Assembly (NCBI RefSeq): GCF_016767715.1 | Contig: NZ_CP050145.1 | Coordinates: forward strand, 310,001 to 374,000 | Origin: Mycobacteroides chelonae | GTDB lineage: Bacteria > Actinomycetota > Actinomycetes > Mycobacteriales > Mycobacteriaceae | Reading direction: 5' to 3' | Length of the DNA: 64,000 nt | In this document: one piece after another, positions 54,900 to 64,000 of the stretch | How the letters are laid out: each line of letters starts with the position of its first letter | Numbering within the stretch: the stretch's first letter is position 1 | Notes under the pieces: model-generated | The model's input: the letters and a program-made list of their open reading frames with translations, nothing else | What the model was told of the DNA's origin: nothing | The model's database searches: none | Translations under genes and position numbers: made by a program

Positions 54900-56191
54900 T
54901 CCGGGAAGAGTTGGCGCGCGACCTCGAAGCCGCGCGTCTGCGCACGCTGACCATCACCGATCATGACGATGCCGAGCTCCATCGTCAGTACGACCCCCTG
55001 ATGAGTCCACTGGTGTGGGACTTGGCGCATATCGGACAGCAGGAAGAACTCTGGCTACTGCGCGACGGTGATCCGCAGAAACCGGGAATGCTGCCCGGCG
55101 ATATCGAGTCCCTGTATGACGCGTTCCGTCACACCCGGGCCAGCCGGGTGCAGCTGCCGCTGCTCTCCCCGGCACAGGCGCGTTCCTTCTGTCACGAGGT
55201 GCGAGGCCGGGTTCTAGACCGGCTGGAGGCACTGCCCTCCGACGGATCGGCACGTTCGGACGAATTCACCTACGCCATGGTGCTCAGCCATGAACATCAG
55301 CATGACGAAACCATGTTGCAGGCCTTATCGATTCGTCGCGGGGCGGCCCTGCTGGAGCGCGTGGACCCGTTGCCGCCGGGGCGCCCAGGAGTGGCGGGAA
55401 CCTCGGTGCTGGTGCCGGCGGGTCCATTCGTACTCGGCGTCGACGCGATCGACGAACCGTTCGCGCTGGACAATGAGCGCCCCGCACATGTGGTGGATCT
55501 CCCGAGTTTCCGGATCGGCACGGTTCCGGTGACCAACGCCGAGTGGTCGGCATTCATCGCCGACGGCGGATATCGGCGCGAGGAGTTCTGGACCGAGGCC
55601 GGATGGACACATCGATGCATGGAAGACCTGACGGCGCCCAAGTTCTGGAACCGCGGCGGAACGCTGACGCGGTTCGGGCGTGAGTTGCAGAGAGCGCCCG
55701 ATGAGCCGGTGCAGCACGTCACGTTTCACGAGGCGCAGGCCTACGCCGCCTGGGCGGGCGCGCGATTGCCGACCGAAGCCGAATGGGAAAAGGCCTGTGT
55801 CTGGGATCCGGAAGTCTCTGTGCGACGGCGCTTCCCGTGGGGCGAGGACCCCCCGGGCCGTGACCGGGCCAACCTCGGCGGAGGTGCCCTGGGACCGGCC
55901 CCGGTCGGCGCCTATCCGGCATCGGCGTCGCCTTATGGTGCCGAACAGATGCTCGGTGACGTGTGGGAGTGGACCACCTCACCACTGCGGCCTTGGCCCG
56001 GCTTCACCCCGATGATCTACCAGCAGTACAGCGAGCCGTTCTTCGAAGGTTCCGGAGCCGGTGACTACCGCGTGCTGCGCGGGGGCTCATGGGCGGTGTC
56101 CCCATCGATCATGCGGCCCAGCTTCCGCAACTGGGATCACCCGATCCGCCGGCAGATCTTCAGCGGCGTTCGTCTGGCCTGGGACGTCTAG
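54896..56191 (+). CDS. egtB: Ergothioneine sulfoxide synthase EgtB
   Basis: A 431-residue non-heme iron enzyme joining hercynine and gamma-glutamylcysteine with O2. N-terminal DinB-like domain with the iron His: His45 (WDLAHIGQQ) and His132/His136 (SHEHQHDET). C-terminal FGE-sulfatase domain: [33 protein letters not shown] and [14 protein letters not shown] 54896 overlaps egtA. Confidence 0.96.
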   Translation: MIREELARDLEAARLRTLTITDHDDAELHRQYDPLMSPLVWDLAHIGQQEELWLLRDGDPQKPGMLPGDIESLYDAFRHTRASRVQLPLLSPAQARSFCHEVRGRVLDRLEALPSDGSARSDEFTYAMVLSHEHQHDETMLQALSIRRGAALLERVDPLPPGRPGVAGTSVLVPAGPFVLGVDAIDEPFALDNERPAHVVDLPSFRIGTVPVTNAEWSAFIADGGYRREEFWTEAGWTHRCMEDLTAPKFWNRGGTLTRFGRELQRAPDEPVQHVTFHEAQAYAAWAGARLPTEAEWEKACVWDPEVSVRRRFPWGEDPPGRDRANLGGGALGPAPVGAYPASASPYGAEQMLGDVWEWTTSPLRPWPGFTPMIYQQYSEPFFEGSGAGDYRVLRGGSWAVSPSIMRPSFRNWDHPIRRQIFSGVRLAWDV

Positions 56192-56192
56192 C

Positions 56193-56873
56193 ATGTGTCG
56201 TCATCTGGGCTGGTTGGGTGAGCCACGGAGCCTGGCGTCGTTGATGCTGGAGCCGCCGCATGGCCTTGAGGTGCAGTCGTATTCACCCCGACGCCAAAAG
56301 CATGGTCTGGTAAACGCCGACGGGTGGGGTGCCGGGTTCTTCATCGACGGGGCACCCCGTAGATGGCGCAGTGCACGTCCGCTGTGGGGTGATGTGTCCT
56401 TCGCTTCAGTGGCTCCGGTGTTACGCAGCGGATGCGTGGTGGCTGCGGTTCGGTCCGCGAGTGCCGGAATGCCCATCGACGAGTCCGCGGCCGCCCCGTT
56501 CACGGATGGAACCTGGCTGTTGTCGCACAACGGGATTGTCGATCGCGGCGCGGTGGGCCAGGTATCGGGTGCGGAGTCGGTGGTCGATAGCGCGGTGCTG
56601 GCGGCCCGGATCTTCGCGTCGGGCCCGGAGAACCTGGGAGAGACGGTTCGGCAGGTCGGCGCCGCGGATCCATCAGCGCGGCTGAATATTCTGGCGGCCA
56701 ACGGAAATGAGTTGATCGCCACGACCTGGGGTGACACCCTGTCGATTCTGGAGGCCGCCGACGGTGTGGTGGTGGCGAGCGAACCGTACGACGACGACCC
56801 GTCCTGGGTCGACATCCCGGACCGGCGATTGGTGCGGGTACGCGATGGGAAGGTAGAGGTGGCGCCACTATGA
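56193..56873 (+). CDS. egtC: Gamma-glutamyl-hercynylcysteine sulfoxide hydrolase EgtC
   Basis: A 226-residue Ntn-type amidohydrolase that removes glutamate from the EgtB product. The nucleophile is Cys2 ([11 protein letters not shown]), exposed after Met removal; class II amidotransferase signatures [15 protein letters not shown] and [14 protein letters not shown] follow. Starts 1 bp after the egtB stop and overlaps egtD by 4 nt. Confidence 0.95.
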   Translation: MCRHLGWLGEPRSLASLMLEPPHGLEVQSYSPRRQKHGLVNADGWGAGFFIDGAPRRWRSARPLWGDVSFASVAPVLRSGCVVAAVRSASAGMPIDESAAAPFTDGTWLLSHNGIVDRGAVGQVSGAESVVDSAVLAARIFASGPENLGETVRQVGAADPSARLNILAANGNELIATTWGDTLSILEAADGVVVASEPYDDDPSWVDIPDRRLVRVRDGKVEVAPL

Positions 56874-57826
56874 CCATGACTCTGGAGAATCACCTAGCCT
56901 CTGGTGCGGCGGCCGAGGCGCTGCGCCGTGATGTCCGGCAGGGTCTGACCGCAGATGCGAAATCGCTTCCTCCTAAATGGTTTTACGACGAGGTGGGTAG
57001 CGATCTGTTCGACGAGATCACTCGGCTGCCGGAGTACTACCCAACGCGGACAGAGGCTGGCCTACTTCGTACTCATGCGGCCGATATCGCGTCGGCTTCG
57101 GGTGCCGACACCCTGGTGGAGCTGGGTAGCGGCACCTCGGAAAAGACGCGAATGCTGCTCGACGCGTTGGCTCCCAAGACGTTCATCCCCTTCGACGTGG
57201 ATTCCGGTGTGCTGCGCGCGGCGGGGGATGCTCTGGTCGCCGAGTATCCGGGGATGCGGGTGCGGGCCGTGTGTGGCGACTTCGAGCAGGACCTCGGGCG
57301 GATTCCCCGGGAGGGCCGGCGTCTCGTCGCCTTCTTGGGCTCCACGATCGGAAATCTGACCACGCAGCCGCGGGCACGATTCCTGGCCGATGTCGCGGAC
57401 ACCCTGCAACCCGGTGAAATGCTTTTACTCGGAACTGATTTGGTGAAGGACACCGGCCGTCTGGTGCGTGCCTACGATGACAGCGCCGGTGTGACGGCCG
57501 CGTTCAATCGCAATGTGCTGGCGGTGATCAATCGTGAACTCGATGCTGATTTCGACCTGGAGGCTTTCGAGCACGTCGCATTGTGGAACGGTGACGAGGA
57601 ACGCATGGAGATGTGGCTGCGCTCCGTGCGCGACCAGCGGGTAACCATCGAAGCTCTGAATCTCGTCGTAGATTTCGGGACGGGGGAGATGATGTTGACC
57701 GAGGTGTCGTGCAAGTTCCGGCGGGAGGGTGTGGCGCGGGAGTTGGCCGCTGCGGGCCTGCGCCAGACCCATTGGTGGACAGATTGTTCCCATGACTTCG
57801 GACTGTCGCTGGCGGTGAAACAGTGA
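56870..57826 (+). CDS. egtD: Histidine N-alpha-methyltransferase EgtD
   Basis: A 318-residue SAM enzyme that trimethylates histidine to hercynine. SAM site [20 protein letters not shown] and [12 protein letters not shown]; histidine pocket in [14 protein letters not shown] and the Tyr/Asn region [18 protein letters not shown]; substrate residues at [20 protein letters not shown]. Overlaps egtC and egtE by 4 nt each. Confidence 0.96.
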   Translation: MTMTLENHLASGAAAEALRRDVRQGLTADAKSLPPKWFYDEVGSDLFDEITRLPEYYPTRTEAGLLRTHAADIASASGADTLVELGSGTSEKTRMLLDALAPKTFIPFDVDSGVLRAAGDALVAEYPGMRVRAVCGDFEQDLGRIPREGRRLVAFLGSTIGNLTTQPRARFLADVADTLQPGEMLLLGTDLVKDTGRLVRAYDDSAGVTAAFNRNVLAVINRELDADFDLEAFEHVALWNGDEERMEMWLRSVRDQRVTIEALNLVVDFGTGEMMLTEVSCKFRREGVARELAAAGLRQTHWWTDCSHDFGLSLAVKQ

Positions 57827-58890
57827 GCTTGGGTGAGGTGTGGCGGCAGGTCCGGCCACCGGTTCTCGGTGTGCACCTGGATTCGGCCGCCTGCTCACGG
57901 CAGAGCGTTGACACCATTCGGGCGGTGGCTCAGCACGCCGAACACGAGGCGCAGATCGGCGGATACGTGGCGCAGGAAGCCGCGGCCCCGGTACTCGAGG
58001 CTGGACGTGCGGCAGTACGTCACCTGACGAGCATGCCCGAGGCACAGGTGCAATTCACCACCGGCGCCGCCGATGCCCTGCGTACGCTGCTGCAGTCGTG
58101 GCCGGTCGATGCCGGACGGGTTGTCGCCTGTCTGCCCGGTGAATTCGGCCCGAACCTGATGATCATGAACCACTTCGGATTCACTCCGGTGTGGTTGCCT
58201 GTCGACGGAGACGGCCGCGCCGATATTGACGGGATCGAGGCGTTTCTGCGCCGCGAGAAGGTAGACCTGGTGCATTTCACCGTTGTCGGCAGCCACCGCG
58301 GCACCGTGCAGCCCGCCGCCGACGTGGTCGCGTTGGCGCGTGCGGCCGGGGTGCCGGTCGTTGTCGATGCCGCGCAGGCACTGGGACATATCGATTGCAC
58401 GTTCGGTGCCGACGCCATGTACGCACCATCACGTAAGTGGTTGGCCGGTCCGCGTGGTGTGGGCGTGCTTGCCGTCAATCCAGCTCTTGCACATCTGATT
58501 CCGCAATGGGCCGGCCATGTCGAGGCACATGTCGCGGGCTGGGTGGGGCTGTCGGTCGCGGTGGGGCAGCATCTGGCGGCCGGTCCCTCGGAGGTTCAGG
58601 GCGCGTTGGCTGAGCGTGGACGGGCAGCCCGAAAGATCCTGGGAGAACTCAACGATTGGCGAGTGGTGGAGTCGGTGGACGAGCCCAGTGCCATCACCAC
58701 ACTGGAGCCCATCGGGGACATCGACGTCGTCGCGGTGCGAGCGCACCTCATCGAGGAGCATGCGATCGTGGCGACCGCTGCTGAGATCGTGCGAGCACCG
58801 TTCGAGATGACCAAGCCGGTGCTGCGGATCAGCCCGCATGTCGATGGCACCGATGAAGAGCTGGAACAGTTGGCCGAAGCGTTGGCCTAG
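57823..58890 (+). CDS. egtE: Ergothioneine C-S lyase EgtE
   Basis: A 355-residue fold-type I PLP enzyme, cleaving hercynylcysteine sulfoxide to ergothioneine. PLP residues: Asp182 and Gln185 in [11 protein letters not shown], and Lys205 in [17 protein letters not shown] 57823 overlaps the egtD stop. Last gene of the operon; 187 bp with no gene follow. Confidence 0.93.
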   Translation: MSLGEVWRQVRPPVLGVHLDSAACSRQSVDTIRAVAQHAEHEAQIGGYVAQEAAAPVLEAGRAAVRHLTSMPEAQVQFTTGAADALRTLLQSWPVDAGRVVACLPGEFGPNLMIMNHFGFTPVWLPVDGDGRADIDGIEAFLRREKVDLVHFTVVGSHRGTVQPAADVVALARAAGVPVVVDAAQALGHIDCTFGADAMYAPSRKWLAGPRGVGVLAVNPALAHLIPQWAGHVEAHVAGWVGLSVAVGQHLAAGPSEVQGALAERGRAARKILGELNDWRVVESVDEPSAITTLEPIGDIDVVAVRAHLIEEHAIVATAAEIVRAPFEMTKPVLRISPHVDGTDEELEQLAEALA

Positions 58891-59077
58891 TCCTCACGGC
58901 GTAGATCTGGGGCTTCTCCAGCACTTTTCCGGCGCAGATGACCTATCTGATGCGAGTTCGGGTATAGGCGCGGCGAAATGTAGGTAGTCGGCTACTCGTG
59001 CCTAGGCGGGCAGTTCGATGCCACCGTAGCTTTGCCCGCGCGGTGGAACCGGATAGCTCTTCCTGAAAGGCAAAGGC
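58891..59077. other. Intergenic 187 bp, no recognised element
   Basis: Between egtE and the DUF5995-type gene. I see neither a strong hairpin nor a TAnnnT at leaderless spacing, apart from a weak AAAGGC before GTG 59078. Confidence 0.4.
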
Positions 59078-59905
59078 GTGCCAGAGAATATACCTCCCTT
59101 GGATCCCCTGCCAACCTGCAGGACGATCGATGAAGTCGTTGCGGCGATCGACTCGATCATCATGTGGTCAATCGGGGTATCAAGCAGGCTCGGATACTTC
59201 GCGGCGCTGTATAAGAGGATCACCCTCGCGGTCGGCGTCGCGATTGAGCAGCATGTGTTCCAGGATGGCGCACGGATGGAACGGTTCGATGTGGAATTCG
59301 CCGAGCGCTATTTCGCTACGTTGAATGGTTACTTCCACCCGGATCGGTACGGCAAACCCGCGCACTCGTGGCAGGTGACATTCGATTCGGCTCACCTGGA
59401 GCAGCCAATCCTGGTGCAGCACATGCTCGCCGGGGTCAATGCACACATCGGTCTCGACCTTGGAATTGTTGCCCAGAATGTCGCCGGTGGTGCCCAGCTG
59501 CAGTCGCTGCGCGAGGACTTCAACCGGCTCAATGCGGTGCTGGCCAGTCAGGTGAACGGCGTGGTGGGAGACATCAACGAGTTGTCTCCGGTGTTGGCCG
59601 ACTTGTACGCGGTGCTCCAGGAACGTCAGATCGCGGTGATCAACGAATCGGTCAAAGCATTTCGCGATAGCGCTTGGCGGTTCGCCGCGGTGCTGGCCGC
59701 CGTGCCGGACGTTCTTGATCCGGGCGTGATCCTGGCGCGCGATCTGCAAATCGCACAGCAGGGGGCGCTGGTCTACAGTCCGCCCGCCCCAATGTCCGTG
59801 TTTGTCAACGCGATCGCTGCACGGGAGAGCCGCGATGTGGTGGCCAATCTGCGAGTGCTGGATCGAATTGCGGAGACACCGGCGCCGATATGCACCGTGA
59901 TGTGA
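59078..59905 (+). CDS. DUF5995-type protein
   Basis: A 275-residue cytoplasmic protein with no signal peptide. Features of DUF5995: DEVVAAIDSIIMWSIGVSSR, LGYFAALYKRITLAVGVAIE, WQVTFDSAHLEQPILVQHML and GVNAHIGLDLGIV, the latter His/Asn/Asp arrangement looking like a metal or lipid pocket. GTG 59078 with AAAGGC ahead. Function unknown. Confidence 0.72.
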   Translation: MPENIPPLDPLPTCRTIDEVVAAIDSIIMWSIGVSSRLGYFAALYKRITLAVGVAIEQHVFQDGARMERFDVEFAERYFATLNGYFHPDRYGKPAHSWQVTFDSAHLEQPILVQHMLAGVNAHIGLDLGIVAQNVAGGAQLQSLREDFNRLNAVLASQVNGVVGDINELSPVLADLYAVLQERQIAVINESVKAFRDSAWRFAAVLAAVPDVLDPGVILARDLQIAQQGALVYSPPAPMSVFVNAIAARESRDVVANLRVLDRIAETPAPICTVM

Positions 59906-59920
59906 TGCGGCACGCCATGT

Positions 59921-61396
59921 TTAGATCAGCTTCCAAGTGTGCACCGGTTCGTTGGAATGCATGTGTTCGCAATACATCCGGAGCATCTCGCTGAGCGCCG
60001 CCTTGCGAGTCAACCCACGCTCTTCGAGCGCGCCGACGGTGTGGGTCTGCCAGGCTGCGCCGTTGATGCCCGATTTCGCTCGCGCCTCAATGACCCCGAG
60101 GTAACGATCCCGCACCTCAGTGGCCACCCCCCAGCGTTGCAATCCTTCGTGTGCCATGGGCAGCAGGTGTCGCAGCGTCAGTTCATCGGCCGTGATCTCG
60201 CCGACGCCGGGCCAGTACATTCTGGCTTCTGCGCCACGCCGGGCACCCTCTAGGAAATTGTCATGTGCCGCAGCGAAAGTCATCTTCGTCCAGACCGGAC
60301 GATCATCCTCGGACAGGGCTCGAAGCGCGCCGTAGTAGAACGCGGCATTGGCCATCACATCGATCACCGACGGCCCGGCTGGCAGCACGCGATTTTCCAC
60401 GCGTAGATGCGGTGTGCCGTCGACGACGTCGTAGATCGGGCGGTTCCAGCGATAGACCGTTCCGTTGTGCAACCGCAGTTCCTGAAGTCGAGGCGCCCTC
60501 CCCGCCGCGAGCTCGGCCACCGGGTCCTCATCCGAGATCTCTGGCAGCAGCGATGGGAAGTAGAGGACGTTCTCTTCGAACAGGTCGAAGATCGAGGTGA
60601 TCCAGCGCTCGCCGAACCACACCCGTGGGCGCACCCCCTGCACCTTGAGTTCCTGGGGCCGGGTGTCGGTGGACTGCGTGAAGAGCTCGATGCGCGTCTC
60701 CGCCCACAGGGACTTGCCGAAGAAGAACGGTGAGTTGGCGGCCAGCGCCAACTGAGGGCCCGCCAGCAGCTGGGCGGCGTTCCAGTTGGCGGCGAAGTCG
60801 TCGGGGGCCACCTGCAGATGCAGCTGCATGCTGGTGCACGCCGACTCCGGGGCGATGGACGGCGACCTGACGCTGAGCCGTTCTGCACCGGTGATGTCGA
60901 TCTGCATGTCCTCAGCACGGGCGTTGAACACCGCGTCGTTCAATGCCCGGTATCGGGAGGACGGGCTCATCCACGCGCCGTCCAGATGTTCGGGCATGAC
61001 CGTTGGCAGGATGCCGATCATCACGATGTGGGCGCCTCTCTCGCCGGCCCGCTGCTCCGCCGCGTTCAGGCTCGTGCGCACGTCGTCTTCGAGTTCCAGG
61101 GCCGCCGAGCCGGGGAGTGCGCGGGGCGGCACATTGAGTTCGATGTTGTAGGCGCCCAGTTCCGTCTGAAAGGCCGGATCGGCGATCGACGCGAGGACTT
61201 CGGTATTGGTCATCGCCGGCTGGTAATTGCTGTCGACGAGGTTGAACTCGATCTCCATGCCGGTCAGCGGTCGTTCGAAGTCGAATCTGGACTCCGACAG
61301 CATGGTCTCGAACACGTCCAGACAGTTCTGCACCTTGGTGCGATAGGCCCGGCGGTGCTCACCGGTGAACTGGGTGCGTGCGACTTCGTCGCCCAT
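59921..61396 (-). CDS. GCS2-family glutamate-cysteine ligase-like enzyme
   Basis: A 491-residue carboxylate-amine ligase. Substrate/ATP residues: LTGMEIEFNLVDSNYQPAMT, YNIELNVPPRALPGS, LHLQVAPDDFAANWNAAQLL and the C-terminal Arg-rich region YRWNRPIYDVVDGTPHLRVE. It is longer than YbdK-like ligases (about 370) and unlike EgtA. ATG 61396 is followed by GDEVARTQF; the frame opens to 61531. It sits near egtABCDE but on the other strand, so a link to gamma-glutamyl thiols or amides is only suggested. Confidence 0.82.
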   Translation of the reverse strand: MGDEVARTQFTGEHRRAYRTKVQNCLDVFETMLSESRFDFERPLTGMEIEFNLVDSNYQPAMTNTEVLASIADPAFQTELGAYNIELNVPPRALPGSAALELEDDVRTSLNAAEQRAGERGAHIVMIGILPTVMPEHLDGAWMSPSSRYRALNDAVFNARAEDMQIDITGAERLSVRSPSIAPESACTSMQLHLQVAPDDFAANWNAAQLLAGPQLALAANSPFFFGKSLWAETRIELFTQSTDTRPQELKVQGVRPRVWFGERWITSIFDLFEENVLYFPSLLPEISDEDPVAELAAGRAPRLQELRLHNGTVYRWNRPIYDVVDGTPHLRVENRVLPAGPSVIDVMANAAFYYGALRALSEDDRPVWTKMTFAAAHDNFLEGARRGAEARMYWPGVGEITADELTLRHLLPMAHEGLQRWGVATEVRDRYLGVIEARAKSGINGAAWQTHTVGALEERGLTRKAALSEMLRMYCEHMHSNEPVHTWKLI

Positions 61397-61591
61397 GGGT
61401 CGTATTCTTCCCCACCGGGGGGCTAGGACCTGGTGATTCGCCCGTACGCGGCCCCGGACGATTCGGCGAAAAAAGGTTGAAAAACATGGAACCAAATCAG
61501 CAGCAGCGCCGTCGTATCTGATCAGAGGCACAATCTGGCGACGAACCGCGCCATCGTGTGCGTGTGGGACCGGTTCCTTGGGGAGGTATCT
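61397..61591. other. Divergent intergenic region, 195 bp, no clear element
   Basis: Between the GCS2-like gene and the WXG100-like pair. A short AT-rich run (about 61466-61480) may hold promoters; no palindrome stands out. Confidence 0.3.
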
Positions 61592-61891
61592 ATGAGCGAC
61601 ATCATGAAGGCCAACGGTGCCGAGATGGCTCGGCTGGCGAGTCGCGTCGCAGGACGTGCGAAGGATGCGTTTCCCGATGTTGATTTCGAGGCGGCGGCCA
61701 ACGCGGTTGCCGGTACCGAGTTCGCTGAGGTGCTGCGGGCCGTCAGTGCGGCACTCAAACGCGCCGGGGGCGGTGCGTCCGAACGCATCGAGGGCATTTC
61801 ACACTTTGTTCAGACCAGTTCGGGCTCGTTGACGGGCCAGGACGCCGCTAACGGCAGGCAGGTCACCAGGGCCGGAGAGGTCAGGCTGTGA
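61592..61891 (+). CDS. Small WXG100/EspC-like helical protein
   Basis: A 99-residue helical protein with ATG 61592 after GGGGAGGTATCT. No WxG is present; helices MKANGAEMARLASRVAGRAK and VAGTEFAEVLRAVSAALKRA are linked by a turn (PDVDFEAA), followed by a disordered tail. The next gene overlaps by 4 nt and encodes a WXG protein, so the two may pair for type VII secretion, as EsxA/B-like partners do. Confidence 0.6.
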   Translation: MSDIMKANGAEMARLASRVAGRAKDAFPDVDFEAAANAVAGTEFAEVLRAVSAALKRAGGGASERIEGISHFVQTSSGSLTGQDAANGRQVTRAGEVRL

Positions 61892-63048
61892 GACCGACGA
61901 TTTCGCAGCTACGTGGGTGGGATGTCGCCAACCTGGACGCTGCCGCGAAGGCCATCGAAGATGCCAGCAAGAACCTGGACTTGTCCATCGACGGAGTGGT
62001 CCGCGATTTGGACTCGGCAGAGTCGTTCTGGAAGGGCAAGTCCTTCGCGGCGGCGTATGACCAGGCGTCGAGCGAGCAGTCCTCGACCAACCGGCTCTCG
62101 TTCGCGATCGGCAATGTGGCCGAGGCGGTCCGTGGCGGGCACTCGGCACTGACTGCGGCGCGTGACAAGGTGATGGCGCTGGTGGACGAGGCCAACGCGA
62201 AGGGCCTGCAGGTTGCCGACGACGGCACGGTCACGGCTCCGCAGGGCAACAGGGATCTGCAGGCCGAGGCCCGCCGGCTGACCGACGCGATTCGTCAGGC
62301 CCTGAAGTCGCTTGAGGAGGCCGATCGCGCCTCGTCGAATGACCTGCGCAAGGCATCGGAGACGGTCGACGCGGAGCACAAGGCGGCCAGCACGCAGCCC
62401 GCGGCGTTCGTACCGGCCAGCAGTGGCGGTGCGGCAAGCGGCTCGATGCGGGCCGGCAGCAGTGGATTCGGTGGCGGCAGCGGCAGCGGTGGCGGCGGTT
62501 TCGGTGGGGGCCATGGCGGCGGCAGCGGGGGCGGCCACGGTGGCGGCGGGGGTCATAGCGTGCCCGACGGGAGCTACTCCAACACCGGTGCTCCGTCGTT
62601 GCGTCCGTCGGGTCCGTCGGTGTTCATGAATCTGGACGCCGGACAGATGGACGTCGCGCGCAAGATCATCGAAGAAGGTCTTCGTCGGGGGCTTTCGCCC
62701 GAGGCGATTCAGATCGCGTTGGCCACCGCACTCACCGAGTCCGGCTTGCGCAGCCTCGCGAACTCCTCGGTTCCCGACTCGATGATGCTGGCCAATGACG
62801 GTGTGGGACATGACCACGACTCGGTGGGGCCGTTCCAGCAGCGTCAAAGCTGGGGTGCCACAGCCGATTTGATGGATCCGACGAGGTCGGCAGGCAAGTT
62901 CTACGACCAGTTGGTGAAGGTGTCCGGCTGGCAGGACATGAGCGTTGCCCAAGCCGCGCAGTCGGTTCAGCGCTCCGCTTTCCCTGACGCGTATGCGAAG
63001 TACGAGGCGCAGGCCGCGCAGATCTTCCACCAGGTCACCGGCCGATAG
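61888..63048 (+). CDS. WXG100-like protein fused to a lysozyme/transglycosylase-like domain
   Basis: A 386-residue three-part protein. Residues 1-165 are a WXG-type helical hairpin with Trp48-Lys-Gly50 (SAESFWKGKSF). Residues about 185-225 are a Gly/Ser/His-rich linker. From about 248 on comes a lysozyme-like domain: AIQIALATALTESGLRSLAN (catalytic Glu candidate) and GHDHDSVGPFQQRQSWGA. Such a fusion suggests a type VII-secreted peptidoglycan hydrolase or effector. GTG 61888 overlaps the small helical gene by 4 nt. No immunity gene is evident. Confidence 0.75.
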   Translation: MRPTISQLRGWDVANLDAAAKAIEDASKNLDLSIDGVVRDLDSAESFWKGKSFAAAYDQASSEQSSTNRLSFAIGNVAEAVRGGHSALTAARDKVMALVDEANAKGLQVADDGTVTAPQGNRDLQAEARRLTDAIRQALKSLEEADRASSNDLRKASETVDAEHKAASTQPAAFVPASSGGAASGSMRAGSSGFGGGSGSGGGGFGGGHGGGSGGGHGGGGGHSVPDGSYSNTGAPSLRPSGPSVFMNLDAGQMDVARKIIEEGLRRGLSPEAIQIALATALTESGLRSLANSSVPDSMMLANDGVGHDHDSVGPFQQRQSWGATADLMDPTRSAGKFYDQLVKVSGWQDMSVAQAAQSVQRSAFPDAYAKYEAQAAQIFHQVTGR

Positions 63049-63086
63049 TCGCGTTGCCCGTCGGCTGACTGTGGTGCAATGTGGGC

Positions 63087-63716
63087 ATGGCCACGCCGCG
63101 ACGCACCCAGGAGGAACGTTCGGCGGCGATGCGTTCTCGCTTGCTTGAGGCGACCATCGACTGTCTCGTCGAGTTCGGGTATTCCGGCACCACCACCTCG
63201 CGTATCGCGAGTCGCGCCGGTGTCACGCGCGGTGCGCTGATCCATCACTTCCAGTCGAAGTCGGAACTGATGGCTGAGTCGGTGCGCCATCTCGCGTTCA
63301 AGCGCACCCAGGCGGTGCTCGAAGAGCTGATGGCCATGGATCAATCCGCCGACTCTGTTGAGCGGTATCTCGACGTGCTGTGGCGGATTCATCAGGGTCC
63401 GTTGTTTACCGCGGTGGTGGAGCTGCTTATCGCGGCGCGGACCGAGCCTGACCTGCGTGTGCACCTGGACCAGTTCGAAAAGATGGTGCTGCACAATCTG
63501 TCGGCGTTGCGTGTACTCGACGACGAGGATCCGACGTCACCCAGAGATCGGCGTGACCTCGGTCTGCTGGCCATGGACATCATCCGCGGCATCCTGGTCA
63601 GCAGCTTGACCGCGTCTCAGGAAACCCGCGACCGTCGCTGGGCCAGGGCCAAGCAGATGCTGGAGCTGCGGCTTCGGGCGCCGCAGCTCGATACGCAAAA
63701 ACAAACTGTCCTGTAG
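63087..63716 (+). CDS. TetR-family transcriptional regulator
   Basis: A 209-residue TetR repressor. HTH: AAMRSRLLEATIDCLVEFGY, SGTTTSRIASRAGVTRGALI and HHFQSKSELMAESV. The C-terminal domain has VERYLDVLWRIHQGPLFTAV. It is followed by 179 bp and a lipid-transfer/thiolase gene in the same direction, with a perfect inverted repeat between, so it may regulate that gene. Confidence 0.87.
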   Translation: MATPRRTQEERSAAMRSRLLEATIDCLVEFGYSGTTTSRIASRAGVTRGALIHHFQSKSELMAESVRHLAFKRTQAVLEELMAMDQSADSVERYLDVLWRIHQGPLFTAVVELLIAARTEPDLRVHLDQFEKMVLHNLSALRVLDDEDPTSPRDRRDLGLLAMDIIRGILVSSLTASQETRDRRWARAKQMLELRLRAPQLDTQKQTVL

Positions 63717-63837
63717 GTAAATGTCCGGGGTGATTCCGGGCAAGTTTGGCGCACGTTCACCAAGTTCATCGTTCCATGGACCATGGCCTTCTTCGGGTTG
63801 ACGATACATCTGTACCGCACCCTTACATTCAGGATAG

Positions 63838-63852
63838 AACGTATGTTACGTT
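63838..63852. promoter_or_regulatory. Perfect inverted repeat AACGTA-TGT-TACGTT
   Basis: Six-base perfect arms around TGT, 44 bp before the ATG at 63896, in a 179-bp gap with an AT-rich centre. It is a good candidate operator for the TetR protein encoded upstream. Confidence 0.6.
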
Positions 63853-63895
63853 GACGAAGCCCCCATCGAAGTGCGCGCAAAAGGAGCTTGGAACG

Positions 63896-64000
63896 ATGCC
63901 CCCAAAGGCCCCCGAAAAGGTTTTCGTCATCGGCGTCGGGATGACGAAGTTCGAGAAACCCGGACGACGTGAGGGCTGGGACTACCCGGCCATGGCCAAG
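63896..64000 (+). CDS. Thiolase/lipid-transfer protein, partial (5' end)
   Basis: The first 35 codons before the window ends. MPPKAPEKVFVIGVGMTKFE then KPGRREGWDYPAMAK is the usual start of mycobacterial SCP-2 thiolases or lipid-transfer proteins (Ltp). AAAGGAG 9 nt upstream. The family serves beta-oxidation or steroid side-chain removal (aldolase-type). The remainder lies outside. Confidence 0.75.
   Translation, partial: MPPKAPEKVFVIGVGMTKFEKPGRREGWDYPAMAK

Noticed and set aside
62455..62560. Tandem repeat or CRISPR-like array
   Set aside because: Gly-codon redundancy within a linker; no spaced repeats.
61909..63030. A 373-codon frame antisense to the WXG-hydrolase gene
   Set aside because: Sense strand has ribosome-binding site, domain structure and overlap with its partner; antisense has none.

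Overview
The window is GC-rich chromosomal DNA from a mycobacterium. The evidence is the full ergothioneine operon egtABCDE, the gatD-murT pair, ebfC-recR next to an Rv3717-type amidase, dnaX, ask-asd with an internal beta-subunit start, a Zur-controlled set of zinc-free ribosomal proteins, and many secreted sensor-domain proteins and lipoproteins. The gene order follows the conserved stretch known in M. tuberculosis as Rv3700c to Rv3721c (egtE to dnaZX), opened up by blocks absent there. Together with furA-katA and the GlcNAc operon this fits a rapid grower, perhaps the abscessus-chelonae group; the species is inference. I see no tRNA, rRNA, insertion sequence, prophage or CRISPR array.

Layout. 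1-1.3 kb: two tandem lipoproteins. 1.4-6.1 kb: dnaX, convergent with a fatty-acid methyltransferase/FAD-oxidoreductase pair of the tuberculostearate type. 6.2-11.2 kb: an accessory block with a divergent enolase paralogue, a small-molecule kinase and a TetR repressor, facing a flavin monooxygenase and a crotonase across a perfect operator. 11.2-17.1 kb: SRPBCC protein, amidase, ebfC-recR, a collagen-like/glycine-rich two-gene insertion, then gatD-murT. 17.2-22.9 kb: PadR-like and MarR-like regulators facing each other over two operators, a kinase plus acyl-CoA dehydrogenase pair, an exonuclease and a lipoprotein hydrolase. 22.9-25.5 kb: the Zur locus. 25.5-27.5 kb: leuA with a leucine leader peptide. 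27.5-30.9 kb: two lipoproteins, a TetR regulator and a nitroreductase. 31-36.8 kb: ask-asd and small conserved genes. 36.8-40.8 kb: furA-katA, an Ohr-type protein and two sensor-domain proteins. 40.9-44.1 kb: a nitronate-monooxygenase-like protein, a KstR-type box, amt and a methyltransferase. 44.2-47.2 kb: three more sensor-domain proteins and a PfkB kinase. 47.2-51.4 kb: an N-acetylglucosamine operon with an unusually short NagA. 51.5-53.6 kb: small oxidoreductases. 53.7-58.9 kb: egtABCDE. 59-64 kb: a DUF5995-like protein, a second glutamate-cysteine-ligase-family enzyme, a WXG100-like pair with a wall-hydrolase domain, a TetR regulator and the start of a thiolase/lipid-transfer gene.

How they work together. 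Several pathways are complete or nearly so: ergothioneine synthesis; lipid II amidation (GatD-MurT); the aspartate pathway entry (Ask, Asd); GlcNAc uptake and breakdown to fructose-6-phosphate; and ribosome remodelling under zinc starvation. Regulation is unusually readable: Zur boxes, a FurA promoter, a KstR-like box, a leucine attenuator, several palindromic operators and many TAnnnT -10 elements 6-8 nt before a start codon, implying leaderless mRNAs. The least explained parts, and the best candidates for new biology, are the enolase-paralogue/kinase operon (6161-8406), the collagen-like/GGX operon (13588-14996) and the kinase-dehydrogenase pair (18567-20785).
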